Notes: a model not told the origin generated them from the sequence alone. A stretch of 64,000 bases of DNA from Streptomyces sp. NRRL B-1140 (GCF_001280065.1 NZ_LGEA01000102.1:186001-250000); one strand, 5' to 3'. Shown: positions 49,501 to 58,922, counted from the stretch's first letter. Numbers and translations are program-made.

Positions 49501-50505
49501 TCAGATCGCGAGCTGCTGCTCGTTGCGGTTCAGCCAGCGGCGGTAGAAGGAGGTGAAGACGATCAGGATGGACAGGAGCAGGATTCCGTAGGCGGCGGAC
49601 TGGGCGTAGTCGCGCGGCTGCTGCCCGAAGCCCAGTTGGTAGGCCCAGGTGACGAGGATCTGGGCATCGGGTGCGGTGTTGCCGAACAACAGGAAGATGA
49701 TGGCGAACTGGTTGAAGGTCCAGATGACACCCAGGAGTACGACCGTCGTGCTGACGGACCTCAGACCGGGCAGCGTGACGTAGCGGAACCGCTGCCAGGC
49801 GTTGGCGCCGTCCATCTCGGAGGCCTCGTACAGGCTCGCGTCGATCGACTGCAGGCCGCCGAGGAGCGAGACCATCATGAACGGCACACCGCACCAGGTG
49901 TTGACCATGATCGCGGCGAACCGCTGCCAGAAGGTGTCCTCCAGCCACAGCGGTGTCGGCAGGTGCAGGAACTCCAGGCCGGAATTGATGATGCCGCCGT
50001 CCGCGAGCATGAACCGCCAGCCGAAGACGGTGACGAAGGTGGGCACCGCCCAGGGCAGCACCAGGATCATCCGGTAGAGGGTGCGGCCGCGCAGCTTCTG
50101 GTTGAGCAGCAGGGCGAGGCCGAGACCGATGCCGTAGTGCAGGGCGACACAGGCCGCCGTCCAGAAGACCGTCCACAGGAAGTGCGACCAGAAGCGGTCG
50201 TACGCCGTCGGGCCCCACAGGATGTCGGCGTAGTTGTCCAGGCCGATGAACTTGTACGTGGCGTCGATGTGGTTGACGCCGATCGTGCGGGCGGTGTTGA
50301 GGCTGGTGGCGTCGGTGAGGGTGAGGTACAGGCCGTACACCAGCGGGTACACCACGAGGACGCCCAGGACGACCGCCACCGGGGCGATCATCGCGTAGGC
50401 GTACCAGTGCTTGTGGAAGCCGTTCCTCAGCCGCTGGGCCGGCCCGGGTCGCGGTTCCCGCTCACCGCGCCGCTTGCCGGTCGCTCGGTCGATGGCGACT
50501 GTCAT
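49501..50505 (-). CDS. malF: Maltose/maltodextrin ABC transporter permease MalF
   Basis: The 334-residue inner-membrane permease has several hydrophobic helices and the EAA loop EASEMDGANAWQRFRYVTLPG. It forms the translocation channel with MalG. Start is ATG 50505. A stable hairpin upstream separates it from malE and probably lowers permease expression relative to the binding protein. Confidence 0.95.
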   Translation of the reverse strand: MTVAIDRATGKRRGEREPRPGPAQRLRNGFHKHWYAYAMIAPVAVVLGVLVVYPLVYGLYLTLTDATSLNTARTIGVNHIDATYKFIGLDNYADILWGPTAYDRFWSHFLWTVFWTAACVALHYGIGLGLALLLNQKLRGRTLYRMILVLPWAVPTFVTVFGWRFMLADGGIINSGLEFLHLPTPLWLEDTFWQRFAAIMVNTWCGVPFMMVSLLGGLQSIDASLYEASEMDGANAWQRFRYVTLPGLRSVSTTVVLLGVIWTFNQFAIIFLLFGNTAPDAQILVTWAYQLGFGQQPRDYAQSAAYGILLLSILIVFTSFYRRWLNRNEQQLAI

Positions 50506-50570
50506 GGTTCGACACCTTCTGGAGGTTCAAGGAGGTCAAGGGGACTGCCGGGCGGCAGGCGCGGGCCGGT

Positions 50571-50612
50571 GGCCGCGGGATCCCCTCCCCCATGGCAGGG
50601 GATCCCGCGGCC
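50571..50612. repeat. Intercistronic hairpin between malE and malF
   Basis: The arms 50571-50586 and 50597-50612 (GGCCGCGGGATCCCCT and complement) form a 16-bp perfect stem with a 10-base loop. It lies 10 bases after the malE stop. Such hairpins protect the 5' gene mRNA or reduce read-through, giving more binding protein than permease. Confidence 0.85.
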
Positions 50613-50621
50613 GGCCGGCGG

Positions 50622-51890
50622 TCACTTGGAGAAGTCCGGCACCAGCTTGGCGATGGCGGTCTCGGCGTTGCCGAGGCCCTTGTCCAGGGACTCCTTGCCG
50701 CCCGCGATCTTCAGCAGCTCGTCGTCGAGCGGGGTCCACAGGGAGCTGTACTCGGGCAGCGCCGGGCGCGGCTGGGCGGCGGACAGCACGCCCTGGTAGC
50801 CGGCGATGCCGGGGTCCGCCTTGACCTTGCCGGTGTAGGCGTCCTGGCGGGTGGGGAGCGTGTTGTTCTTCAGCGCGATGGTCTCCTGGGCCTTGGCCGA
50901 GGTCATGAACTTCACGAACTTCAGCGAGGCCTCCTGGTGGGCCTTGTCCGAACCCGCGTACACGGAGAGGTTGTGGCCACCGGTCGGGGCGCCCGCCTTG
51001 CCGGTGGAGCCGGCCGGGACGGTGGCGATGCCGAGGTTGTTCTTGTCCTTGAAGGCCGAGCCCTTGTAGAAGTTCGTGATCTCCCAGGGGCCCTGGATGA
51101 TCGAGGCGACCTTGCCGCTGACGAACGCTTCCTGGATGTGGGCGTAGGCGTCGGCGGTGGTGTCGGCCTTGTGCAGGCCCTTGCCCTTGAACAGGCCCTG
51201 CCAGGTGCCGTAGGCCTTCTTGGCCTCGGGCGAGGTGACGGTGATCTTCTTGGCGTCGGCGTCGACGGTGTCGGTGCCCTCGCCGTAGAGGAAGGTCTGG
51301 GCGTAGTAGGCCTGGGTGGAGCCCCAGTAACCGTCGGCGCCGGTCTTGTCCTTGATGGTGGCGGCGGCCTTCTTCAGGTCGCCCCAGGTCTTGGGGGCCT
51401 CGACGCCGGCCTTCTCGAACAGGGCCTTGTTGTAGACCAGGGCCAGGGTGTCCGTGGTGAAGGGGACGCCGTAGGTCTTGCCCTCGTACGTGGCCTGCTC
51501 GATCAGGCTGGGCTGGAACTTGTCCTGCTCGGCGAGGGCCTCGGTGCCGTCCAGCGGCGCGAAGAAGCCCTTCTTGGCGAAGGCGGGGGTCCAGCCGACC
51601 TCGGAACGCAGCACGTCGGGGGCGCCCTTGGAACCGGCGGCGGTGTCGAACTTGTTCTGCGCCTGGTCGAAGGGGACGTTGACGTACTTGACCTTGATGT
51701 CCTTGTTGGCGGCCTCGAACTCCTTCACCAGGGCCTGGTACGTCGGCGCCTCGTTGGTGGCGTTGGAGGTGTCCCACCAGGTGATGGTGACCGGGCCGCC
51801 GGCCTCGTCGCCGCTGTCGCTTCCGCCGCAGGCCGTCGCCGCCAGGGCGAGGGACGCCGCCAGCGCGGTGGCCGCTATGCCACGCCGCAT
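50622..51890 (-). CDS. malE: Maltose/maltodextrin-binding lipoprotein MalE
   Basis: The 422-residue solute-binding protein delivers maltodextrins to MalFG. The signal peptide ends LALAATAC with the lipidated cysteine at residue 21. The mature part has the family 1 extracellular solute-binding pattern (ITWWDTSNA, VKYVNVPFDQAQN, GPWEITNFYK). AAGGAGA precedes ATG 51890. MalR sites overlap the promoter. Confidence 0.96.
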   Translation of the reverse strand: MRRGIAATALAASLALAATACGGSDSGDEAGGPVTITWWDTSNATNEAPTYQALVKEFEAANKDIKVKYVNVPFDQAQNKFDTAAGSKGAPDVLRSEVGWTPAFAKKGFFAPLDGTEALAEQDKFQPSLIEQATYEGKTYGVPFTTDTLALVYNKALFEKAGVEAPKTWGDLKKAAATIKDKTGADGYWGSTQAYYAQTFLYGEGTDTVDADAKKITVTSPEAKKAYGTWQGLFKGKGLHKADTTADAYAHIQEAFVSGKVASIIQGPWEITNFYKGSAFKDKNNLGIATVPAGSTGKAGAPTGGHNLSVYAGSDKAHQEASLKFVKFMTSAKAQETIALKNNTLPTRQDAYTGKVKADPGIAGYQGVLSAAQPRPALPEYSSLWTPLDDELLKIAGGKESLDKGLGNAETAIAKLVPDFSK

Positions 51891-51977
51891 GAGTTCTCCT
51901 TGAGGGTGAAGCCCGTTCGTGCTGCCGACTGCGCCGTTGGCCGCCGGGCGTCGGTGAGATTAGCCGCGCTGCAACGA

Positions 51978-52011
51978 CTTGCGAAAGACCTTGCAGCAAA
52001 AAGTTGCAAGG
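51978..52011 (-). promoter_or_regulatory. MalR operator region of malE
   Basis: CCTTGCA (51989-51995) and TGCAAGG (52005-52011) form a 7-bp inverted repeat with a 9-base spacer, and a further CTTGCG half-site lies at 51978. It is about 90-120 bases before the malE start. MalR control of malEFG is established for S. coelicolor; this exact site is inferred from shared words. Confidence 0.8.
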
Positions 52012-52097
52012 GGTGCGGATGGTTACCCCGCCGTGACCTCGCCTCGACCGCCCCGAGGCCTTGATTTCCGCCTGCCCGGCGGGCAGTGGGACGGCTG

Positions 52098-52120
52098 TGC
52101 AAGACTCTGCAAGCACTTGC
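52098..52120 (+). promoter_or_regulatory. Putative MalR operator upstream of malR
   Basis: TGCAAG at 52098 and 52108 and CTTGC at 52116 include the short palindrome GCAAG-CA-CTTGC. It is 170-195 bases before the chosen malR start and could serve autoregulation. Confidence 0.7.
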
Positions 52121-52277
52121 CATCCGTGCCCGCCGGGGGGAATCATCCGTTGCGGATCGGACGGATCGGACGCCGACCATGAATCTCGAGGGACCGCGAT
52201 GACCAAGCCACCCGCAGCGGGCCGTGCGACGGCGCGCACCAGGCGTCCCGGCGGTACGCAAGGGGAACACCGGCCGC

Positions 52278-52292
52278 TACAGTCCGGTGCTG
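52278..52292 (+). promoter_or_regulatory. Likely leaderless promoter of malR
   Basis: TACAGT at 52278-52283 is a good -10 hexamer nine bases before GTG 52292, and no ribosome binding site intervenes. An alternative is translation from ATG 52199, which has GAGGG upstream. Confidence 0.5.
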
Positions 52293-53326
52293 TGACCACA
52301 CGGCTTGCCGACATCGCGTTGCAGGCGGGGGTGAGCGAAGCGACCGTCAGCCGCGTCCTCAACGGGAAGCCGGGCGTCGCCGACACCACCCGCCAGTCCG
52401 TGCTGGCCGCTCTCGACGTGCTGGGCTACGAACGCCCGGTGCGGCTGCGCCAGCGCAGCGAGGGGCTGGTCGGTCTGATCACCCCGGAGCTGGAGAATCC
52501 GATCTTCCCGGCCCTGGCGCAGGTCATCGGCCAGGCGCTGACGCGGCAGGGCTACACGCCGGTGCTGGCCACCCAGACCCCGGGCGGCTCGACCGAGGAC
52601 GAGCTGACCGAGATGCTCGTGGACCGCGGCGTCGCCGGCATCATCTACGTCTCCGGACTGCACGCCGACACCACCGCCGACATGCAGCGCTACGACCGGC
52701 TGCGCGCCCAGGGCGTGCCGTACGTCCTGGTCGACGGCTTCTCGCCGAAGGTGCAGGCGCCCTTCATCTCCCCCGACGACCGGGCGGCGATGAGCCTCGC
52801 GGTCACGCACCTGGTGTCCCTGGGGCACACCCGGATCGGACTGGCCCTCGGGCCCAAGCGGTTCGTGCCGGTGCAGCGCAAGATCGAGGGGTTCGTGCGC
52901 ACGATGCAGGACCAGTTGGGTCTGCGCGCCGAGACCGTCGAGTCGGAGCTGGTGCAGCACTCCCTGTACACCCTCGAGGGTGGTCAGGCGGCGGCGACCG
53001 CGTTGATCGACCGGAACTGCACGGCCGTAGTGTGCGCCAGCGACATGATGGCGCTGGGCGCGATCCGGGCGGCCCGGCAGCTCGGTCTGGACGTGCCGAA
53101 GGACGTCTCCGTGGTGGGCTTCGACGACTCCCCGCTGATCGCCTTCACCGACCCGCCCCTCACCACGATCCGCAAGCCGGTCCCGGCCATGGGGCAGGCG
53201 GCCGTGCGCACGCTGCTGGAGGAGATCGGCGGGACGCCCGCGCCGCACAGCGAGTTCGTGTTCATGCCGGAACTGGTGGTGCGCGGTTCGACCGCTTCGG
53301 CCCCGGGGGAACGCGTTCGTCCCTGA
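52292..53326 (+). CDS. malR: LacI-family maltose regulator MalR
   Basis: The 344-residue repressor has the LacI helix-turn-helix (TRLADIALQAGVSEATVSRV) and a periplasmic-binding-protein-like sensor domain (DRGVAGIIYVSG, SDMMALGAIRAARQLG, VGFDDSPL). It represses the divergent malEFG genes until a maltose-type inducer is present. GTG 52292 gives a product of 344 residues, which is the length I recall for S. coelicolor MalR; ATG 52199 would add 31 residues. Related operators occur at the malE, amylase, pullulanase and malR promoters. Confidence 0.93.
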   Translation: MTTRLADIALQAGVSEATVSRVLNGKPGVADTTRQSVLAALDVLGYERPVRLRQRSEGLVGLITPELENPIFPALAQVIGQALTRQGYTPVLATQTPGGSTEDELTEMLVDRGVAGIIYVSGLHADTTADMQRYDRLRAQGVPYVLVDGFSPKVQAPFISPDDRAAMSLAVTHLVSLGHTRIGLALGPKRFVPVQRKIEGFVRTMQDQLGLRAETVESELVQHSLYTLEGGQAAATALIDRNCTAVVCASDMMALGAIRAARQLGLDVPKDVSVVGFDDSPLIAFTDPPLTTIRKPVPAMGQAAVRTLLEEIGGTPAPHSEFVFMPELVVRGSTASAPGERVRP

Positions 53327-53445
53327 AGGGTCCCTTCACTGCGCCCGCCCGCGTCACGCGGCCTGATACCGCCGTAGGACATGCGGCCCGGGCGGGGCCG
53401 CGGGATGATCGGTGCGTAAGTCCTTTTCTGGCAGACTTTGCGCCT

Positions 53446-54336
53446 ATGGGTGAAACGACCGTAACGAAGCCGGAGGGCCTGGAAGCGGCCCTCCCGGAGC
53501 CCGTTGCGGCCGATCCGGGGCGCGGCCCCCTGCGCCGGCTGCGCACCCCGCGGCGGCCCCGGTTCTGGTTCGAGATCCTGCTGATCGCGGTGAGTTACTG
53601 GACGTACTCGCTCGTCCGCAACGCCGTGCCCGAGCAGAGAGCCGAGGCGCTGCACAACGCCGACTGGATCTGGCGGGTCGAGCACCATCTGGGCGTCGCC
53701 GTCGAGGAGTCCGTCAACCACGCGGTGAACTCGGTGCATTGGCTCATCGTCGGGATGAACTACTACTACGCGACGCTGCACTTCATCGTCACGCTGGGTG
53801 TGCTGGTGTGGCTGTTCCGTCGCCACCCCGGCCGTTACGCGGCGACGCGCCTGGTGCTGTTCGCGACGACCGCGGTCGCCCTGCTCGGCTACTACCTGTA
53901 TCCGCTGGCACCGCCGCGGCTGATGAACGGCGGCGACTTCATCGACACGGTCATGGTCCACCAGACCTGGGGGTCGATGGCCTCGGGCGATCTGAAGCAC
54001 ATGTCCAACCAGTACGCCGCGATGCCGTCGATGCACATCGGCTGGTCCGTGTGGTGCGGCCTGACGATCTTCGCCCTGGCGTCGGTCCCCTGGGTGCGGG
54101 TCCTGGGCCTGCTGTACCCGGCCCTGACGCTGGTGGTCATCGTCGCGACCGCCAACCACTTCTGGCTGGACGCGGTCGGCGGACTGCTGTGCCTGGCCTT
54201 CGGGTTCACGGTCGCGCGGCTCTGGTACGGCAGGCAGCCGTACGCGCTGCCGAGGCTGGCGCCGCAGCGCGGGCGCGGTGAGTCGCGGTCGCCGGCCGCG
54301 GTACGACCTGCGGGTGTCCGGGGTGGGCGTCGCTAG
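53446..54336 (+). CDS. PAP2-superfamily membrane protein (inositolphosphotransferase-like)
   Basis: The 296-residue protein has about six membrane helices and the PAP2-type active-site blocks PSMHIGWSVW (with conserved Ser and His) and ANHFWLDAVGG (His and Asp). The SMHIGW version resembles the Aur1/Ipt1-like PAP2_3 group, whose members transfer phosphoinositol or dephosphorylate lipids. ATG 53446 has no ribosome binding site and CAGACTTTG upstream suggests a leaderless start. Its physiological substrate is unknown. It converges on glnE. Confidence 0.82.
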   Translation: MGETTVTKPEGLEAALPEPVAADPGRGPLRRLRTPRRPRFWFEILLIAVSYWTYSLVRNAVPEQRAEALHNADWIWRVEHHLGVAVEESVNHAVNSVHWLIVGMNYYYATLHFIVTLGVLVWLFRRHPGRYAATRLVLFATTAVALLGYYLYPLAPPRLMNGGDFIDTVMVHQTWGSMASGDLKHMSNQYAAMPSMHIGWSVWCGLTIFALASVPWVRVLGLLYPALTLVVIVATANHFWLDAVGGLLCLAFGFTVARLWYGRQPYALPRLAPQRGRGESRSPAAVRPAGVRGGRR

Positions 54337-54374
54337 GTCGTGCCGTGGAGCAGGCGAGACGTGGCGGACATGCC

Positions 54375-57300
54375 TCAACGCTCGGCGGTGCCGTAGAACA
54401 GTTCCTCCACCACACCGCGCGCCCGGCGTGCCGTGCGGCGGTAGGCGTCCAGCATGTCGCCCGCGTGGCCCGGTCCGTATCCGAGGTACCTGCCCACGGC
54501 GGCCAGTTCCCGGGACTCGGTCGGGAACGTGTCGCCGGCCCGGCCGCGGACCAGCATCACCGCGTTGCGGACGCGGGTCGCGAGGACCCAGGCCTCGTCG
54601 AGGGTCGCCGCGTCCTCGTCCGTGATGAGCCCGGCGGCGCGGGCGGCGGCCAGGGCCTCGCGGGTGCGGGTGGTGCGCAGGCCCGGCTCCGTCGAGCCGT
54701 GCCGCAGCTGCATCAGCTGCACGGTCCACTCCACGTCGGACAGGCCGCCCGGCCCGAGCTTGGCGTGCAGCTTGGGGTCGGCGCCGCGCGGCAGCCGCTC
54801 GGACTCCATGCGGGCCTTCAGCCGGCGGATCTCGCGCACGGCCTCGTCGGAGAGTCCGTCCGCCCGGTAGCGCAGCGGGTCGATCAGCTCGATGAAGCGG
54901 CGGCCCAGCTCCTCGTCGCCGGCGACGGGCTCGGCCCGCAGCAGCGCGTGCGACTCCCAGGTCAGGGCCCACCGGCGGTAGTACGCCTCGTAGGAGGTGA
55001 GGGTGCGGACCAGCGGGCCGGACTTGCCCTCCGGGCGCAGGTCGGCGTCGATGAGCAGGGGCGGGTCGGCGCTGGGGAGCTGCAGCAGGCGGCGCATCTC
55101 GGAGACGACCTTGTTGGCCGCCTGGGAGGCCTCCCGCTCGTCGACGCCCTCGCGCGGTTCGTGCACGAACAGCACGTCCGCGTCGGAGCCGTAGCCCAGC
55201 TCGTGGCCGCCGAACCGGCCCATGCCGATGATCGCGAACCGGGTGGGCAGGTCGTCGCCCCAGCCCTCCCGCACGACCGCGCGCAGCGTGCCGGCGAGGG
55301 TCGCCGCCGTCAGGTCCGACACCGCCGCCCCGACGAGGTCCACCAGGGCGCCCTGGTCGGCCTCGGCGGGCTGCTCCTCGGTGCCGTAGGAGCCGACGAT
55401 GTCGGCGGCGGCCGTGCGGAACAGCTCGCGGCGCCGCACTCCGCGGGCCGCCGTGACGGCCTGGGCGGCGCCGTCGGCCCGGCGCACGGCGGCGAGTATC
55501 TCCTGCTCCAGGTGGGCGCGGGACCGGGGCTCCAGACCGCCGCCGTCCCCGTCGCCCAGCAGGGCGACCGCCTCCGGGGCACGCATCAGCAGGTCGGGCG
55601 CGAGCCGGCCGGCGGACAGCACCCGGGCGAGGTTCTGCGCGGCGGCGCCCTCGTCCCGCAGCAGCCGCAGGTACCAGGGGGTCTTGCCGAGCGCGTCGGA
55701 GACCTTGCGGAAGCCCAGCAGGCCCGCGTCCGGGTCGGCCGAGTCGGCGAACCAGCCGAGCAGCACGGGGAGGAGGGTCCGCTGGATGGCGGCCTTGCGG
55801 GTGACGCCGGAGGCCAGCGCCTCCAGGTGGCGCAGGGCGGAGGCGGGGTCGGCGTAGCCGAGGGCGACCATGCGTTCCCGGGCCGCCTCGGTGCTCAGCC
55901 GCGCCTCGCCGGTCGCGAGCTGGGCGACCGCGTCGAGCAGCGGCCGGTAGAAGAGCTTCTCGTGCAGGCGGCGTACGACACCCGCGTGCCGCCGCCACTC
56001 GCGGTGCAGATCGGCGACCGGGTCCGCGCGCAGGCCCAGGGAGCGGCCGATGCGGCGCAGCTCGGCCTCGTCCTCGGGGACGAGGTGGGTGCGGCGCAGC
56101 CGGAACAGCTGGATGCGGTGCTCCATCGAGCGCAGGAAACGGTAGGCCTCGTCGAGCTGGGCCGCGTCGGACCGGCCGACGTAGCCGCCCGCGGCCAAGG
56201 CCTCCAGCGCGTCCAGGGTCGTGCCGCTGCGCAGGGAGGTGTCGGCCCGGCCGTGCACCAGCTGGAGCAGCTGGACGGCGAACTCGACGTCCCTGAGGCC
56301 GCCCGGGCCCAGTTTCAGCTGCCGGTCGACCTCGCCCGCGGGGATGTTCTCCACGACCCGGCGGCGCATCTTCTGCACGTCGGGCACGAAGTTCTCGCGC
56401 TCGGCGGCCTTCCACACCAGCGGCTGGACGGCGGCGACGTACTCCGCGCCGAGGTCGAGGTCCCCGGCCACCGGGCGGGCCTTGAGCAGCGCCTGGAACT
56501 CCCAGGTCTTGGCCCAGCGCTGGTAGTAGGCGAGGTGGCTGGAGAGGGTCCGCACGAGGGGGCCGTTGCGGCCCTCGGGGCGGAGGTTGGCGTCGACGGG
56601 CCAGATGGAGCCCTCGACGGTGGTCTCGGAGCAGATCCGCATCATGTGCGAGGCGAGCCGGGTGGCGGCGCGCACGGCCTTGGTCTCGTCGGCCCCTTCG
56701 CTGGCCTCCCCGACGAAGATGACGTCCACGTCCGAGACGTAGTTCAGCTCATGGCCGCCGCACTTGCCCATGGCGATCACCGCGAGGCGGCACAGCGCCG
56801 CGTCCTCGGGCGCGGCCGCCTCGGCGATCCCGAGGGCGGCGCGCAGCGTGGCGGTGGCGAGGTCGGCCAGCTCGGCTGCGGACTCGGCGACGCCGGTGGT
56901 GCCGCAGACGTCCCGGGCGGCGATGGACAGCAGGCAGCGCCGGTAGGCGACACGCAGGGAGACCGGGTCGGTGGCCTCCGCGAGCCCGGCCTCGAACTCC
57001 TCCACCCCGGGGTGCAGGTCGTACGCCTCGTACATGACGAGCGCCTGCCAGTCGTCCGGATGCCGGGCGAGGTGGTCGGCGAGGGCGGTGGAGGCGCCGA
57101 GGACGCCGAGGAGGCGGTCGCGCAGCGGCTTGGAGGAGATCAGCGTGTCGAGCAGTTCCCGGCGGGCGCCGGGGCCGTGCTGGGCCTCCAGCAGCCGGAC
57201 CAGTCCGAGCAGCGCGAGATCGGGATCGGCGGTGGCGCCCAGCGCCTCCAGCAGGACCGGGTCGTCGCGCAGGGGCGCGAGCTCCGGGCTGTCCAGAAGC

Positions 57301-57383
57301 CGCTCGGCGGCGGACGCGTCGGTGAAGCCGTGCCGCAGCAGCCGTGTGAAGGTGCTGCTCCTGCGCCCCGGCACCGCCGTCAT
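54375..57383 (-). CDS. glnE: Glutamine synthetase adenylyltransferase/deadenylylase GlnE
   Basis: The 1002-residue enzyme controls GlnA by adding and removing AMP on its Tyr397. Both nucleotidyltransferase domains are visible: GKCGGHELNYVSDVDVIFVG (N-terminal deadenylylase) and GMGRFGGHELGYGSDADVLF (C-terminal adenylylase). Each includes the GGHELxYxSDxD motif with metal-binding aspartates. GAGGGAGG precedes ATG 57383. It lies close to glnA2, as in other actinobacteria. No PII or uridylyltransferase gene is in the window. Confidence 0.97.
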   Translation of the reverse strand: MTAVPGRRSSTFTRLLRHGFTDASAAERLLDSPELAPLRDDPVLLEALGATADPDLALLGLVRLLEAQHGPGARRELLDTLISSKPLRDRLLGVLGASTALADHLARHPDDWQALVMYEAYDLHPGVEEFEAGLAEATDPVSLRVAYRRCLLSIAARDVCGTTGVAESAAELADLATATLRAALGIAEAAAPEDAALCRLAVIAMGKCGGHELNYVSDVDVIFVGEASEGADETKAVRAATRLASHMMRICSETTVEGSIWPVDANLRPEGRNGPLVRTLSSHLAYYQRWAKTWEFQALLKARPVAGDLDLGAEYVAAVQPLVWKAAERENFVPDVQKMRRRVVENIPAGEVDRQLKLGPGGLRDVEFAVQLLQLVHGRADTSLRSGTTLDALEALAAGGYVGRSDAAQLDEAYRFLRSMEHRIQLFRLRRTHLVPEDEAELRRIGRSLGLRADPVADLHREWRRHAGVVRRLHEKLFYRPLLDAVAQLATGEARLSTEAARERMVALGYADPASALRHLEALASGVTRKAAIQRTLLPVLLGWFADSADPDAGLLGFRKVSDALGKTPWYLRLLRDEGAAAQNLARVLSAGRLAPDLLMRAPEAVALLGDGDGGGLEPRSRAHLEQEILAAVRRADGAAQAVTAARGVRRRELFRTAAADIVGSYGTEEQPAEADQGALVDLVGAAVSDLTAATLAGTLRAVVREGWGDDLPTRFAIIGMGRFGGHELGYGSDADVLFVHEPREGVDEREASQAANKVVSEMRRLLQLPSADPPLLIDADLRPEGKSGPLVRTLTSYEAYYRRWALTWESHALLRAEPVAGDEELGRRFIELIDPLRYRADGLSDEAVREIRRLKARMESERLPRGADPKLHAKLGPGGLSDVEWTVQLMQLRHGSTEPGLRTTRTREALAAARAAGLITDEDAATLDEAWVLATRVRNAVMLVRGRAGDTFPTESRELAAVGRYLGYGPGHAGDMLDAYRRTARRARGVVEELFYGTAER

Positions 57384-57785
57384 CCGGGCCTCCCTCGCAC
57401 TGTTCCTCGGACATGGGTCGGATCAAGGTCGTACGGCTTTGAGCCTAACCGCACGGGCCGGGGGAAGCGCCGGGGAGTTCGGCGGGCGGACAGGGACGGG
57501 CGGGCTGCCGGGTTGATGTCCCGCATCTGCGCACGGGCCGGGACGCCACACGCGTGACCGCCGGGGCACGCGGCTACGCGGACTGGCCACGCGGGGGGAC
57601 ACCCGGGTACGGCGGTCGGCGGCGCACCTGGGACGCGAGGGCCATTTCGGCCACGGCGCGGGTCCGGTGGCCGTCCACTCGGTGGCGCCGCCCGCCGTTT
57701 TCGGCTTCGGTGAGGGAGAGCCGTTCAGCCGGCTTCAGCCGGACCGGTGACCGCTTCTCATGAGGCCGGACGAAGGAGTCATGCC
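57384..57785. other. 402-base gap upstream of glnE
   Basis: I see no convincing gene. A GTG-initiated frame at 57554-57763 has arginine-rich, low-complexity codon use. The stretch holds the glnE promoter at the left and the leader of the glyoxalase gene at the right, whose GAAGGAG lies at about 57772. No GlnR-type spacing of half-sites is visible. Confidence 0.5.
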
Positions 57786-58232
57786 GTGGACATCACCCTC
57801 GAAGTCATCCCGCTGCCCGTGTCCGACATCGACCGTGCCCGGGACTTCTACCGGGACAAGGTCGGCTTCCACGTGGACATCGACCAGGAGGTCATGCCCG
57901 GGATGCGGATCGTCCAGCTGACCCCTCCGGGTTCCGGCTGCTCGATCGCCCTGGGCGAGTCGATCTGGCAGATGACGCCCGGTCCCACCCCGGCTCCGGG
58001 CTCCTACCAGGGCCTGCAGCTGTGCGTCGCCGACATCAAGGCGGCCCACGCCGAGCTGGTCGCCCGCGGCCTCGACGTCTCGGAGCCGGTCCAGTACTCC
58101 CCCGACGACGGCGCGACGTTCATGCACTTCCAGGACCCGGACGGCAACGGGTGGGCGGTGCAGGAGTACCGGCGCAGGGCCACGGAGCCGCTGCACCAGC
58201 TGCTGGCGGACCTGAAGCGGCAGCAGGCCTGA
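57786..58232 (+). CDS. Glyoxalase/bleomycin-resistance-fold protein
   Basis: The 148-residue protein is a VOC-superfamily domain with paired beta-alpha-beta units, starting MDITLEVIPLPVSDIDRARD and containing LQLCVADIKAAHAELVARGL and FMHFQDPDGNGWAVQEY, the latter with the conserved metal-binding Glu region. The start is GTG 57786 with GAAGGAG seven bases upstream. Substrate unknown; it might be an enzyme or a binding protein for a hydrophobic compound. Confidence 0.85.
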   Translation: MDITLEVIPLPVSDIDRARDFYRDKVGFHVDIDQEVMPGMRIVQLTPPGSGCSIALGESIWQMTPGPTPAPGSYQGLQLCVADIKAAHAELVARGLDVSEPVQYSPDDGATFMHFQDPDGNGWAVQEYRRRATEPLHQLLADLKRQQA

Positions 58233-58298
58233 GGCCCCCGCGCAACCCGGTCAGGAATCGAGAAGCGCGTCTCGCGGGGCGCGCTTAGCGTCGTTGTC

Positions 58299-58922
58299 AT
58301 GACTTCCATCGCATCCGTCACCCTCGAGGTGGCCGACCCCGCCGTCGCCGACCGCTTCTACTCCGCCGCCTTCGGTCTGGGCGACCGGCTGCGCCTGCGG
58401 GCCTCGGCGGCACCGACGTCCGGCTTCCGCGGGTTCACGCTGTCACTCGTCGTGCCCCAGCCGGCCGACGTGGACGCGTTCTTCGAAGCGGCCGTGCGGG
58501 CCGGGGCGACGCCGCTGAAGCCCGCCGCCAGGTCGCTGTGGGGCTACGGGGGCGTCGTACAGGCCCCGGACGGCACGATCTGGCAGCTCGCGTCGTCGTC
58601 GAAGAAGAACACCGGCCCGGCGACGGGGCGGGTCGACGAGGTGGTGCTGCTGCTCGGTGTCGAGGACGTGAAGGCCAGCAAGCAGTTCTACGTCGACCAC
58701 GGCCTGGCCGTGGGCAAGAGCTTCGGCTCCAAGTACGTCGAGTTCGCCGCCGAGGGCCCCGTGAAGCTGGCCCTGTACAAGCGCCGCGGCCTCGCCAAGG
58801 TCGCCGGCGTCTCCCCCGACGGCACCGGCTCCCACCGCCTCACCATCGCGGGCGACACCGGGCCGTTCACCGACCCGGACGGTTTCGCGTGGACTACGGC
58901 TTCGGAGAGTGCGGCGGTGTGA
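58299..58922 (+). CDS. Two-domain glyoxalase-fold protein
   Basis: The 207-residue protein holds two VOC modules (about residues 1-100 and 110-205), seen as ASVTLEVADPAVADRFY and EVVLLLGVEDVKASKQFYVD. It follows the other VOC gene by 66 bases. The second copy of the DPDGFAW segment supports the fold. CTTAGCGT lies 17-24 bases upstream of ATG 58299 and no ribosome binding site is present, so a leaderless mRNA is likely. Function unknown. Confidence 0.82.
   Translation: MTSIASVTLEVADPAVADRFYSAAFGLGDRLRLRASAAPTSGFRGFTLSLVVPQPADVDAFFEAAVRAGATPLKPAARSLWGYGGVVQAPDGTIWQLASSSKKNTGPATGRVDEVVLLLGVEDVKASKQFYVDHGLAVGKSFGSKYVEFAAEGPVKLALYKRRGLAKVAGVSPDGTGSHRLTIAGDTGPFTDPDGFAWTTASESAAV

Noticed and set aside
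52984..56415. Minus-strand open frame of 1143 codons across malR, the PAP2 gene and glnE
   Set aside because: It crosses real genes on both strands and has Arg/Pro-rich composition, so it is an out-of-frame shadow.
57554..57763. 69-codon frame in the gap between glnE and the glyoxalase gene
   Set aside because: The translation is Arg/Ser/Thr-rich, with no ribosome binding site and no codon bias typical of the neighbouring genes.
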